Source: Terriglobia bacterium (GTDB lineage: Bacteria > Acidobacteriota > Terriglobia > Bryobacterales > Bryobacteraceae). From it: a stretch of 64,000 nucleotides of DNA. The DNA lies in contig JANXYJ010000181.1 of NCBI GenBank assembly GCA_025350105.1, forward strand, positions 16,819-80,818. Reading direction: 5' to 3'. Numbering within the stretch: the first letter of the stretch is position 1; each line of letters starts with the position of its first letter. The notes beneath the pieces were generated by a model. The model made no database searches, was not told where the DNA came from, and worked only from the letters and a program-made list of their open reading frames with translations. Made by a program: the position numbers and the translations under genes. Shown here piece after piece: positions 50,875 to 59,529 of the stretch.

Positions 50875-52497
50875 ATGCGCGCTGTTTTTACTGGTGTGAT
50901 GCTGACTCTTACTCTTGCCATGGCTGCCGTTCCCAACCTCACCGAACTCAACCAGATGATCGCGCGCTTTGCGCCGGCGGAACTGAAGGTGGATACGTCC
51001 GCTTTATCGCCGGGCGACAAGCTGGCCCTGGCTAAATTGGTGGAAGCGGCGCGAGTGGTCGACAGACTCTTCCTCACCCAGCGCTGGAGCGGGAACGCGG
51101 CGTTGCGGGCGCAGTTGGAAAAAGATGCCACCCCCCAAGGGAAAGCCCGCCTGCATTATTTTGACCTGAACAAAGGCCCGTGGTCGGATCTGGACGGTCA
51201 AACGGCGTTTATCGAAAATGTTCCAGCGAAAAAGCTTGCTGGCTCCAACTTCTATCCCGAGGACATGAGCAAGGATGAATTCGAGACTTGGGTTGCGAAA
51301 CTTCCCGCAGCCCAACAGGAGCAGGCTAAAAGTTTCTTTTCCGTGATTCGCCGCGGTCCATCCCCAAAGAACGATAAGAACCTCACCGCCATCCCGTACA
51401 GCAAAGCCTACGCGGCCGATCTCGCAACCATGGCGAAGCTGTTGAACGAAGCCGCGTCACTCACCAGCAATCCATCATTGAAAACATTCTTGACCCTTCG
51501 CGCCAAAGCGTTTTTGAATGACGATTACTACGACTCTGACGTCGCGTGGATGAAACTGGACGCGCCCATTGACGTCACCATCGGCCCCTACGAAACCTAT
51601 AACGATGAACTTTTCGGCTATAAAGCCGCGTTCGAGGCGTACATCACTCTGCGCGATGAGGCCGAAACCGCCAAGATGAAAAACTTCGCCGATCACATTC
51701 AGGAGATCGAAAACAATCTGCCATTGGACGCCAAGTTCAAGAATCCGAAACTGGGCGCGCTAGCGCCGATCCGCGTGGTGAACGAAGTTCTGGCCACCGG
51801 CGACGGAGCCCACGGCGTCCGCACCGCCGCTTTCAACCTGCCCAACGACGAGCGCATTGTGAAGGCTATGGGATCCAAGCGCGTGATGCTGAAAAATATC
51901 CAGCAAGCCAAATTCGCCAAGACGTTAATGCCCATTTCGCAGCGCGTTTTATCTCCCGCCGACCAAAAACAATTGAGCTTCGATGCGTTTTTTACGCATA
52001 TTCTGGCTCATGAAATGACGCACGGCATCGGTCCGCAAAACGGCGTCCGGCAAAATTTGAAAGACACTCATTCTGCCATTGAAGAAGCCAAAGCCGATGT
52101 CACCGGCTTGTTCATGCTGCAGTATCTGTTCGATCACAAGCTGCAGCCGGAGGCCGAGAAGGCGCTGTATACAACCTTTTTGGCGTCGTCGTTTCGCACC
52201 TTGCGTTTTGGCGTGCACGAAGCCCACGGCAAAGGCATGGCCCTGCAGTTTAACTATTTGACGGACAAAGGTGCGTTCGTCGCCAAACCGGACGGAACGT
52301 TTGCAGTGGATTTTAGCAAGATTAAAGGCGCCGTGCGCGATCTGGTTCACGACCTTTTGGAGATTGAAGCCACCGGCGATTACGCGCGCGCGAAGAAGAT
52401 GCTGAATGAGCTTGGCGTGATTCAACCAGCACTCGCGAAAGCGATCGACAAGCTGAAAGACATCCCTACGGACATTGAGCCGGTGCGTTCGCTCTAA
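50875..52497 (+). CDS. Secreted zinc peptidase of the dipeptidyl-peptidase III (M49) type
   Basis: A 540-residue exported protein: 'MRAVFTGVMLTLTLAMAAVP' is a signal peptide. The zinc motif 'ILAHEMTHGIGPQNG' (His379, Glu380, His383) is followed by 'AIEEAKADVTGLFML' with Glu403/Glu404, which should supply the third ligand. Classical DPP III has HELLGH and a third ligand about 50 residues later; here the motif is HEMTH and the spacing about 20, as in shorter prokaryotic DPP3-family relatives. It probably removes dipeptides or trims peptides in the periplasm; activity unproven. It is divergent from the SPFH gene, with 175 bp between starts. Confidence 0.75.
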   Translation: MRAVFTGVMLTLTLAMAAVPNLTELNQMIARFAPAELKVDTSALSPGDKLALAKLVEAARVVDRLFLTQRWSGNAALRAQLEKDATPQGKARLHYFDLNKGPWSDLDGQTAFIENVPAKKLAGSNFYPEDMSKDEFETWVAKLPAAQQEQAKSFFSVIRRGPSPKNDKNLTAIPYSKAYAADLATMAKLLNEAASLTSNPSLKTFLTLRAKAFLNDDYYDSDVAWMKLDAPIDVTIGPYETYNDELFGYKAAFEAYITLRDEAETAKMKNFADHIQEIENNLPLDAKFKNPKLGALAPIRVVNEVLATGDGAHGVRTAAFNLPNDERIVKAMGSKRVMLKNIQQAKFAKTLMPISQRVLSPADQKQLSFDAFFTHILAHEMTHGIGPQNGVRQNLKDTHSAIEEAKADVTGLFMLQYLFDHKLQPEAEKALYTTFLASSFRTLRFGVHEAHGKGMALQFNYLTDKGAFVAKPDGTFAVDFSKIKGAVRDLVHDLLEIEATGDYARAKKMLNELGVIQPALAKAIDKLKDIPTDIEPVRSL

Positions 52498-52811
52498 CCG
52501 AGTTGCGCGCCCAGCCAATCCAAATACGCTGCCGATCCTTCGACAATCGGCAGCGCGATCACTTCCGGAACTTCGTAGGTGTGGGTCTTCTCGATTTCAG
52601 CTTTCAGCGCGGAAAACAGATCGCGGCGCGATTTGATCAGCAGCAGCCATTCGCCGGCTTCTTCGACGTTGCCTTTCCACCGGTAAATACTTCGCGCCTT
52701 GGGCAGAATGTTGACGCAAGCGGCTACGCGGGTTTCCACTAAATGCCGGGCGAGTTTTTCGGCGCCCTCGGCTGAGTTGCAAGTTGTGAGGACAACAATT
52801 TTGTCGGTCAC
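52494..52811 (-). CDS. cutA: CutA1 divalent cation tolerance protein
   Basis: A 105-residue CutA1, a stable trimer of ferredoxin-like folds linked to metal tolerance in E. coli and of wide distribution. Family marks are 'IVVLTTCNSAEGAEKLARHL', 'RVAACVNILPKARSIYRWKG', 'EAGEWLLLIKSRRDLFSALK' and 'HTYEVPEVIALPIVEGSAAY'. Actual function is still debated. The stop overlaps the convergent M49-like gene by 4 bp; the TPR gene lies 6 bp upstream on the same strand. Confidence 0.95.
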   Translation of the reverse strand: MTDKIVVLTTCNSAEGAEKLARHLVETRVAACVNILPKARSIYRWKGNVEEAGEWLLLIKSRRDLFSALKAEIEKTHTYEVPEVIALPIVEGSAAYLDWLGAQLG

Positions 52812-52817
52812 AACTTG

Positions 52818-53273
52818 CTACTTCGCCTTCGCCGCTTTCGGCATGGGCAGCTTCGCCAACTTCTTGCTTACCGCTTCAGCTCTCTTCGGGTCCGGTCCCA
52901 GCGAGATGAACTTAATGTAGGCCTCGCGCGCCTTTTCGTAGTCGCGATTTTTTTCGTGGGCCTCGCCTAATTTCAAGAATGCTTCGCTGTTGGTGGGATC
53001 CCACTTTGTGGCTTCCAAATAGCGCTTGGCCGCTGCAACCGAGTTGCCCTTTTTGAAATAGAAATCGCCTGTAGTGATGTTGCGCGTTGCTTCCAGCGGA
53101 TTGAAGGAATACTCGGTGGGCTTCAGGTCGGGATCTTCTTCGGGAGGCTCCTGCTCAATCGTTTTTCCCGCGGCTTTCGCTGGATCTTGCGCATACAAGG
53201 GCAACCAAAATCCCAGTAAAGCGACGGCCATGAAAACGCGTGTCACAATTAGAGTATAAATCGCCAGCGACAT
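52818..53273 (-). CDS. Secreted TPR protein
   Basis: About 151 residues with an export signal 'RVFMAVALLGFWLPLYAQ' and two TPR-like repeats: 'TGDFYFKKGNSVAAAKRYLE', 'NSEAFLKLGEAHEKNRDYEK' and 'AREAYIKFISLGP'. A Glu/Pro-rich linker 'EPPEEDPDLKP' separates signal and repeats. It may be a periplasmic adaptor resembling BamD-like outer-membrane assembly proteins, but it is too short for that family. A start at 53231 (Met15) would give a typical signal peptide and is equally possible. It is divergent from uvrC, 16 bp apart. Confidence 0.72.
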   Translation of the reverse strand: MSLAIYTLIVTRVFMAVALLGFWLPLYAQDPAKAAGKTIEQEPPEEDPDLKPTEYSFNPLEATRNITTGDFYFKKGNSVAAAKRYLEATKWDPTNSEAFLKLGEAHEKNRDYEKAREAYIKFISLGPDPKRAEAVSKKLAKLPMPKAAKAK

Positions 53274-53289
53274 CCGTCATAGCGGCTTC

Positions 53290-55122
53290 ATGCAAGACCC
53301 AACGCAAATTCTTCGCGAGCGGGCGGGCGAACTGCCCACCGCCCCGGGCGTCTATTTGTATAAAGACGCGCACGGCACCATCATCTATGTCGGCAAGGCC
53401 AAGAACCTGCGCTCTCGGGTGCGCAGCTATTTTAACGACGATCGGCTGGCGGATACGAAAACCGGAACGCTGATCAGCGAAGCGCGGCAGATCGACATCA
53501 TTGAAGTCGACAACGAAAAAGAAGCGCTGGCTCTCGAAAACAATTTGATCAAGCAGTGGAAGCCGCGCTACAACATTCTGCTGCGCGACGACAAAACATA
53601 CCCTTACATCAAACTCACCGCTGAAAAATATCCGCGCGTGTTCGTCACGCGGCGATTAAAGAAGGACGGCGCCAGTTATTTCGGCCCCTATTTTCCGGGC
53701 AATTTGGCGTATCGGCTGGTGAACTTCATTCATCGCCACTTCAAGGTCCCGTCCTGCAATATCGATTTTTCGCGCAAACATACGCATCCGTGTTTGGAGT
53801 TCCACATCCATCGCTGCCTGGGCCCGTGCGTGCAAGGGCTGACCACCGATGCGCGTTATGCGGAAGCCGTGCGGTCTGTGAAATTGTTTCTGGAAGGCCG
53901 TCACAGAGATCTGGCAGACGAGTTGACCGTGAAGATGGAAGACGCCAGCGCGAATATGCGCTACGAGGAAGCGGCGGCGATTCACGCCTTGATCCACACT
54001 GTCGAAGAACTTGGCGAGAAGCAGAAAATGGCATCCAGCGATGCGGGCGGCGGCGACACCGATATCTTCGCCTACTATGCCGAACCGCCGATGGTGGCCG
54101 TGAACCTGTTCCACCTGCGCCACGGCCACATCGTCGACCGGCGTGAATATTTCTGGGAAGACCAGCACACCTTCGATCCGCCGGAATTCTTTTCGTCCCT
54201 TCTGATGCAGATGTATTTAGACGAGCCCTACGTTCCCGGCTTCATTCACGTGCCAACCGATTTTGAAGATCGCGACGTGATGGAGGATCTGCTATCGGAA
54301 CGCCGCAAACGCAAAGTGGAAATTCACACGCCACAGCGCGGCCCCAAGAAAGCCATGCTGGAACTTGCCGAATCCAATGCCAAGCACAGCTTTGAACAGC
54401 GCTTCCGCGTGATGAAGCCGTCGTCGGAGGCCATCAAAAAAGCGCTGGAAGATGCGTTGGGCCTGAGCGAGGCGCCCGATCGCATTGAATGCTTCGACAT
54501 TAGTCACATTCAAGGCACCGACAAAGTAGCCAGCATGGTGGTCTGGGAAAACGGAAAGATGAAAAAGTCGGACTACCGCAAATTCATCATCAAAACGGTA
54601 GAGGGCAACGACGATTTTGCCTCCATGCGCGAAGTGATCGGGCGGAGATACTCACGTTTGCAGGAAGAGAAGGTCGCGGGAAAAATAGCGAAAGAAAAAC
54701 TACTTGTGTTGGTGGACGGCGGCCTTGGCCAATTGCACGCCGCCGCGCAGGCGCTGGAGGGTTTGGGCATTACCGATCAACCGCTGGCCTCCATCGCCAA
54801 ACGCGAGGAGTGGATTTATGTCTATGGCCAGGAAGACGAGCCGGTGGTGTTGGACAAATTTTCGCCCGTCCTGCACCTGATTCAACAGGTCCGCGACGAA
54901 GCCCATCGCTTTGCGGTAACCTTTCACCGCACCCGCCGCAACGCCAGCCGTATGCGCAGCGAACTGGAAGACTTGCCGGGCGTGGGCGAGAAAACGCTGC
55001 TTAAATTGCTGCAGGAGTTCGGCAGCGTCGAACGCGTCCGCGCCGCTTCGGAAGACCAACTTGCCGCCGTTGTAGGCCGGGCGCGAGCGCAAAGGATGGT
55101 CGCAACAATGGCGGGGAAATAA
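53290..55122 (+). CDS. uvrC: Excinuclease ABC subunit C
   Basis: A 610-residue UvrC, the dual-incision nuclease of nucleotide excision repair. In order: the GIY-YIG domain ('PGVYLYKDAHGTIIYVGKAK', residues about 16-95), a UVR/UvrB-binding segment around 'DELTVKMEDASANMRYEEAA', the RNase H-like catalytic domain with 'ECFDISHIQGTDKVASMVVW' and 'LVDGGLGQLHAA', and a C-terminal helix-hairpin-helix ('LEDLPGVGEKTLLKLLQEFG'). Length is normal for the family (about 600). Its start is 16 bp from the divergent TPR gene, leaving little room for a promoter. Confidence 0.96.
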   Translation: MQDPTQILRERAGELPTAPGVYLYKDAHGTIIYVGKAKNLRSRVRSYFNDDRLADTKTGTLISEARQIDIIEVDNEKEALALENNLIKQWKPRYNILLRDDKTYPYIKLTAEKYPRVFVTRRLKKDGASYFGPYFPGNLAYRLVNFIHRHFKVPSCNIDFSRKHTHPCLEFHIHRCLGPCVQGLTTDARYAEAVRSVKLFLEGRHRDLADELTVKMEDASANMRYEEAAAIHALIHTVEELGEKQKMASSDAGGGDTDIFAYYAEPPMVAVNLFHLRHGHIVDRREYFWEDQHTFDPPEFFSSLLMQMYLDEPYVPGFIHVPTDFEDRDVMEDLLSERRKRKVEIHTPQRGPKKAMLELAESNAKHSFEQRFRVMKPSSEAIKKALEDALGLSEAPDRIECFDISHIQGTDKVASMVVWENGKMKKSDYRKFIIKTVEGNDDFASMREVIGRRYSRLQEEKVAGKIAKEKLLVLVDGGLGQLHAAAQALEGLGITDQPLASIAKREEWIYVYGQEDEPVVLDKFSPVLHLIQQVRDEAHRFAVTFHRTRRNASRMRSELEDLPGVGEKTLLKLLQEFGSVERVRAASEDQLAAVVGRARAQRMVATMAGK

Positions 55123-55126
55123 CCGC

Positions 55127-55786
55127 CTACTTTACCTCCACCTGAATCTCCACCGCCGTCTTGTCGCCCTCCTGCACGGTCTGATGGGTCAGCGCATCAC
55201 GCCAGGCAATGTCGCCGGGCTTGCGTGGATTATCCACCACACGGCCGTCGGCCATCTTCATTGTCGTGTGCAGATCTGTCATGTAGACGACAACATAATG
55301 CGGATGATCGTGCATGGGCGATTTAAGGTGTGGCTCCAAAATCGTGCGGATCGCGCGTACCCGGCCGTTCTCCACCAGGACGATATGATGCTCCGGATCC
55401 ACTTTCACGGGATCGATAATAATAGGCGGCGATTTGGGCACGCCGGCTTTCAGCTCAATCATCACGGCCTCCAGCGGCTGATCCGAAACATTTTCTTCCG
55501 CGTGCTTGGACGCTTCGTTGTAGCCCACCTCGCCCGCTTTGCGATCCAGGTTGCGGACCACGCCATCGGCACCAGTAATCTTTTCGTGAACATCGGTCAG
55601 GAAAACCGCCACCGACGCTGGATGCTCGTGCATGGCAATCTTCGCATGCCCTGCATGCTTCACACGCAGCACGCGAACCCATTGATTGTCGATTTCGATT
55701 TTGTAGTCTGCCGGGCTGATCTTCACCACATCCTGCGCCGACATCGTAAACGCCAACGCGATCAAACTGGTAACGCGCACAAGCAT
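55127..55786 (-). CDS. Secreted bicupin-like protein
   Basis: A 219-residue exported protein ('VTSLIALAFTMSAQ' signal) with two similar cupin-like halves. Each half carries a histidine-rich motif 'AMHEHPASVAVFLTD' and 'PMHDHPHYVVVYMTDLHTTM', and a later 'GEVGYNEASKHAEENV' and 'GDIAWRDALTHQTVQE'. The paired histidines could bind metal. The half-to-half likeness shows an internal duplication. Substrate unknown. It converges with uvrC (4 bp) and lies downstream of the glnII terminator. Confidence 0.78.
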   Translation of the reverse strand: MLVRVTSLIALAFTMSAQDVVKISPADYKIEIDNQWVRVLRVKHAGHAKIAMHEHPASVAVFLTDVHEKITGADGVVRNLDRKAGEVGYNEASKHAEENVSDQPLEAVMIELKAGVPKSPPIIIDPVKVDPEHHIVLVENGRVRAIRTILEPHLKSPMHDHPHYVVVYMTDLHTTMKMADGRVVDNPRKPGDIAWRDALTHQTVQEGDKTAVEIQVEVK

Positions 55787-55816
55787 GCAGCCAGTATAGA
55801 ACGCGGTTTACGCCAC

Positions 55817-55844
55817 AAAAAAGCCCCGGAGTTTCCTCCGGGGC
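55817..55844 (-). terminator. Intrinsic terminator of the glutamine synthetase gene
   Basis: Reading the minus strand, a 9-bp stem (gccccggag with ctccggggc at 55823-55831 and 55836-55844) around a 4-nt loop is followed by TTTTTT (55817-55822 on the complementary strand). It lies 27 bp after the glnII stop. This is the clearest factor-independent terminator in the window. Confidence 0.93.
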
Positions 55845-55870
55845 GCCGTATGCTCAAGGGTGCAAAGTGG

Positions 55871-56887
55871 TTATGGTTTCGGTACGCTATTAATCGTCTT
55901 CAGAATCTGCGAGACGATCTGATACGGATCGCCCTGCGAGTTCGGACGGCGGTCTTCCAAATAGCCCTTGTAGCCGTCCTTAATGAAGTTGATCGGCATG
56001 CGGACCGACGCACCACGATCCGATAGGCCGTAGCTGAACTTGTCGATGGCCTGGGTTTCGTGCAAACCAGTCAGGCGCAAATGGTTGTCCGGACCGTACA
56101 CCGCGATGTGTGCAGCCACATTCTTTTCAAAGGCTTTCATCAGCGCTTCAAAGTACGGCTTGCCGCCCACTTCGCGGATGTGCTTGGTGGAGAAGTTGGT
56201 GTGCATCCCCGATCCGTTCCAATCGCCCTTGATCGGTTTGCAGTGCAACTCCATATCCACTTCGTATTTCTCGCACAGGCGCATCATCAAATAGCGCGCG
56301 GTCCACATATCGTCGGCCGCTTTGGCGGACCCTTTGGCGAACACCTGGAATTCCCACTGGCCCATGGCCACTTCGGCGTTAATGCCCTCGTGGTTGATGC
56401 CGGCATGCAAGCACAGCTCCAAATGCTCCTCCACAATCTGGCGGGCAACACTGCCCATATGCTTGTAGCCCACGCCGCAATAATACGGACCCTGCGGGGT
56501 GGACGGATAACCGCCCTCCGGGAAGCCCAGCGGCCGGCCGTCTTTGAAAAGAAAATATTCCTGCTCGAAACCAACCCACAAATCCGGGTCGTCCTGAATG
56601 GTGGCGCGGGCGTTGGTGGGATGCGCCGTGCCATCCGCCAACATCACTTCGCTCAACACAATGTAGGCATGCTTGCGGCTGCCATCCGGATACAATGCCA
56701 CCGGTTTCAGCACGCAGTCAGAGCTTTTGCCCTCGGCCTGCATGGTGGAGCTGCCGTCAAATCCCCAATTCGGAATGTCAGCAAGGGTGGGCGGCTTCTC
56801 AAACGACTTCAGTTGAGTCTTACCGCGCAGGCCAGGGACGGGTTTGCTACCGTCCAGCCAGATATATTCGAGTTTGTATTTGGTCAT
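55871..56887 (-). CDS. glnII: Glutamine synthetase type II
   Basis: A 338-residue glutamine synthetase of the GSII (eukaryote-like, decameric) class, which makes glutamine from glutamate and ammonia with ATP. Family signatures: 'YIWLDGSKPVPGLRGKTQ', 'IPNWGFDGSSTMQAEGKSSD', 'LWVGFEQEYFLF', 'HEGINAEVAMGQWEFQV' and 'GSGMHTNFST'. It lacks the adenylylation site of GSI, so control must be transcriptional or by feedback. Bacterial GSII occurs in rhizobia, streptomycetes and some acidobacteria. ATG at 56887 matches the family start; an intrinsic terminator follows. Confidence 0.95.
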   Translation of the reverse strand: MTKYKLEYIWLDGSKPVPGLRGKTQLKSFEKPPTLADIPNWGFDGSSTMQAEGKSSDCVLKPVALYPDGSRKHAYIVLSEVMLADGTAHPTNARATIQDDPDLWVGFEQEYFLFKDGRPLGFPEGGYPSTPQGPYYCGVGYKHMGSVARQIVEEHLELCLHAGINHEGINAEVAMGQWEFQVFAKGSAKAADDMWTARYLMMRLCEKYEVDMELHCKPIKGDWNGSGMHTNFSTKHIREVGGKPYFEALMKAFEKNVAAHIAVYGPDNHLRLTGLHETQAIDKFSYGLSDRGASVRMPINFIKDGYKGYLEDRRPNSQGDPYQIVSQILKTINSVPKP

Positions 56888-57217
56888 AAAGTTTGAATTG
56901 TCAGTTTCAACGATCAAGTCTAAAATTCATTCACCACAAACGGCGAAAAGTGTCGCGCAAGCCATTTCCGAAACGGCGGCAGGCCTGCTAACAAGCGGCG
57001 TCGCAATGTTATAAAGCACGACACCCCATTTTGCTCGAACCACAGCCCGTTTTGCAATGCCCTGTCCCATAGATTGTGTTTATGGGGGCCATTGAGGCAG
57101 CCCGTGGCCCTTGGGGACATACGCTGGCCGGCTCAGTACCCGCCTGCGCGCTTGCCCTACGCCCCTGTATTGTAGTGAAGAAGAGCAGGCAAGAGGGCCG
57201 TCAGCGAAAACAAATAC
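56888..57217. other. Intergenic region without a recognised gene
   Basis: About 330 bp between the divergent glnII and hpaG1-like genes. I see no convincing coding frame, repeat or strong hairpin. It should contain the glnII promoter on the minus strand and the hpaG promoter on the plus strand, neither with a clear consensus hexamer pair. Confidence 0.6.
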
Positions 57218-57880
57218 ATGATGACAACATCAGTTCTATTTCCCCGCGGCACCGTATACACGGCGCTGCGGAATTTCGGCGGCGGACCGAATCCGATGGC
57301 GGCGGAGCCAAACCAGGATCCACTCCAAAAGCCGCCGGTGCTGCTGATCCAGCCGCCCAGCACCTGGATTGGCCATCATGACTTCATTCCCTGCCCAACC
57401 GGTGTGCAACAGCTGCGGATGGGCGGAATGCTGGCCGTGGTGATGGGCCGAACGGCCCGCCAGGTAAAGCAGGCCGATGCGCTCCAATATGTCGCCGGCT
57501 ATACCATCGCCAACGGCGTCAGCCTTCTGCATGCGCCGCGCAAAACAGCGGATGCCCCTCAGTCCTTTACCCAGCGTTGCCGGGATGGATTTTGTCCGCT
57601 GGCCACCAATCTGGCTAGCTTGTCGAATCCGGACGATGTTGAGATTCATACCTTCATCAATGGGGATTTGTGTTGGTCCCACACAACTGCGCATCTGCTG
57701 CGCCCGGTGGCGCGCTTGATTGCCGACGTCAGCGGCTTCATCACCTTGCGGGCGGGCGATTTGTTGCTGGTGGGGGAACCGGAGAACCCTCCGCTCGCCG
57801 GCATCGGCGACACGGTTCGCATTGATATCGACAACGTGGGTTTCCTGGAGAACGTGATTGTGCCCGAGGCGTCGTTATGA
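57218..57880 (+). CDS. hpaG1: HpaG1-like half of the homoprotocatechuate isomerase/decarboxylase
   Basis: A 220-residue fumarylacetoacetate-hydrolase-fold protein. 'SLLHAPRKTADAP' plus 'RCRDGFCPLATNLASLSNPD' and 'GDLLLVGEP' match the N-terminal half of HpaG/HpcE, the bifunctional decarboxylase/isomerase of 4-hydroxyphenylacetate degradation. The metal-binding Glu pair is missing ('MGGMLAVVMGRTA'), as I recall for the N-terminal half of E. coli HpcE too, so the active site probably lies in the partner. It overlaps the hpaG2-like gene by 4 bp (ATGA). No other hpa gene is in the window. Confidence 0.8.
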   Translation: MMTTSVLFPRGTVYTALRNFGGGPNPMAAEPNQDPLQKPPVLLIQPPSTWIGHHDFIPCPTGVQQLRMGGMLAVVMGRTARQVKQADALQYVAGYTIANGVSLLHAPRKTADAPQSFTQRCRDGFCPLATNLASLSNPDDVEIHTFINGDLCWSHTTAHLLRPVARLIADVSGFITLRAGDLLLVGEPENPPLAGIGDTVRIDIDNVGFLENVIVPEASL

Positions 57881-58635
57881 AACGGGCGCGAGTGGCGTAT
57901 CAAGGCTTAGTTCATGACGCAGTGGTCGGTGACAACGTCATTCAACTGGATCACGGCTCCGCCGTTCCCATGACTGACAATTCCGTCGTCTGGCTTCCCC
58001 CGGCGCAGCCGGGCGCGATTTACGCCATACACCTGAATGATCCCGGTCAGGCGCTTTCCCGCAAGGCGCCGCCAGAGCCGCGCGTATTCTTGCAAAGTGC
58101 CGGAAGTCTATGCGGGCATTTGGGGACCACACGCCGGCCCGCAGGCGTGGCCTACCTGCATCACCAATGCGAACTGGCGGTGGTGCTGGGGGCTTCAGCG
58201 AAGAACGTGAAGCGCGCCGACGCATATGAATACATCGCTGGATACACCGTGGCCAATCATTACAGGATGGGCGAGTCTCTCGAACCACCGGATGCCGAAC
58301 AGGACGATCCGAATTTGTGCGCCATGAGCCGCGATTCGTCTACCCCATTGGGGCCGTGGATTGTCGATCGCGATCAGGTTCCCGATCCAATGAATCTGGC
58401 CTTGCGGACTTGGGTCAACGGCAAGGTGGTGCAGGAAGCCAACACGCGGGATATGTTCTTCGCCATTGCAGCGCTGATTGAGTATTTGAGCGGGCTGATC
58501 ACCCTGCAACGCGAAGATGTAATTCTCACCGGCACGCCGCGGGGTTTGGCAACCGGCGGAAGCGGCGTCCAACCCGGCGACACCGTAGTGACCGAGATCG
58601 AAGGCATCGGCCAGTTGGTCAATAAAGTCGCATAG
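57877..58635 (+). CDS. hpaG2: HpaG2-like half of the homoprotocatechuate isomerase/decarboxylase
   Basis: A 252-residue fumarylacetoacetate-hydrolase-fold protein that resembles the catalytic C-terminal half of HpaG. 'HHQCELAVVLGASAKNVKRA', 'YEYIAGYTVANHYRM', 'ALRTWVNGKVVQEANTRDMF' and 'VILTGTPRGLATGGSGVQPG' are family segments. The usual metal-binding ExE reads Gln-Cys-Glu here, so one ligand differs, which could change metal use. In HpaG the pair performs decarboxylation and isomerisation of the ring-cleavage product of homoprotocatechuate. The coupled gene overlap suggests the two halves form one enzyme. Confidence 0.82.
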   Translation: MKRARVAYQGLVHDAVVGDNVIQLDHGSAVPMTDNSVVWLPPAQPGAIYAIHLNDPGQALSRKAPPEPRVFLQSAGSLCGHLGTTRRPAGVAYLHHQCELAVVLGASAKNVKRADAYEYIAGYTVANHYRMGESLEPPDAEQDDPNLCAMSRDSSTPLGPWIVDRDQVPDPMNLALRTWVNGKVVQEANTRDMFFAIAALIEYLSGLITLQREDVILTGTPRGLATGGSGVQPGDTVVTEIEGIGQLVNKVA

Positions 58636-58674
58636 AACCGGCGTCTGAGTGCCGTCTGAATTAAGATAGAGACT

Positions 58675-59529
58675 GTGATTCCTGGAAAACATAAAACTCT
58701 CATTAGGTTGTTGCTTGTTGCGGCGATTCTGTTCCTGCTAACCGGCTGCGGTTCAGTGACAAATCCGCAACCGCAAACCCGGTCCGGCGAAGTAACATCC
58801 GAAAGGGCGCCCGAAAGAAATGCCGAAAGAACCACAGAAGCCCGTGAAACCGATGGCAGTGGAAATAGCGGCGGGCGGCATCGTCATCGCAACCGCCACC
58901 ACGGGCGCGGAGGCGATCCCAACGGACCGGCCAATCCGCAAATGGCGAACGTAACCGGTAATTTCGATTTTTATTTGCTGTCGCTTTCCTGGTCTCCTGG
59001 ATTTTGCGCTACACCGGCGGGTCAAAACGATCCAGGCCAGTGCGCTCCGGGGCGGAAATTTTCTTTCGTGCTGCACGGCTTGTGGCCGCAATATGAGCAA
59101 TCCGGCTGGCCCGAGGACTGCTCCACCGAACCGATGGATCGCGCCGAATTGTCCAAGATGATCGCCATCATGCCCAGCGAACATCTGATTCAGCATGAAT
59201 GGTCCAAGCACGGCACCTGCAGCGGGCTGAGTTCCAAGGAATATTTCGAGGAGGCCGGCGAAGCGTTTCACAGCATCAACATTCCGCCGCAGTATCGCGA
59301 GTTGGCCAGCACGTTGACGGTGAGTCCCGGCGAAATTCGCGGCCAGTTCGCGGCGGCGAATCCCAAAATAGGCGCGGACGAATTTGTCGTCGAATGTTCC
59401 GGCAACGGCCGCTACCTGAGCGAAGTGCATGCATGTTTGAACAAAGACCTGCAAGGCCGCGCCTGCAACCGCGAAGAGCAAAGGCACCAGTGCCGGTCTG
59501 ATTCCGTCGTGATGCGGCCCGTACGCTAA
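58675..59529 (+). CDS. RNase T2 family lipoprotein
   Basis: A 284-residue protein with a lipoprotein signal: 'LLLVAAILFLLTGCGS', lipobox LTGC with Cys25. After a His/Arg-rich low-complexity stretch ('GGRHRHRNRHHGRGG') comes the RNase T2 domain: CAS1 'SFVLHGLWPQYEQSG' (His134) and CAS2 'LIQHEWSKHGTCSG' (His174, Glu175, His179). T2 enzymes cut single-stranded RNA with little base preference; an envelope-anchored form would scavenge RNA. GTG start at 58675. Its end overlaps the VanZ-like gene by 4 bp, tail to tail. Confidence 0.9.
   Translation: MIPGKHKTLIRLLLVAAILFLLTGCGSVTNPQPQTRSGEVTSERAPERNAERTTEARETDGSGNSGGRHRHRNRHHGRGGDPNGPANPQMANVTGNFDFYLLSLSWSPGFCATPAGQNDPGQCAPGRKFSFVLHGLWPQYEQSGWPEDCSTEPMDRAELSKMIAIMPSEHLIQHEWSKHGTCSGLSSKEYFEEAGEAFHSINIPPQYRELASTLTVSPGEIRGQFAAANPKIGADEFVVECSGNGRYLSEVHACLNKDLQGRACNREEQRHQCRSDSVVMRPVR

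Noticed and set aside
57218..57880. Loss of the metal-binding Glu pair in the HpaG1-like protein as a sign of decay
   Set aside because: As I recall, the N-terminal half of HpaG-type enzymes commonly lacks these residues; the partner half carries the site.
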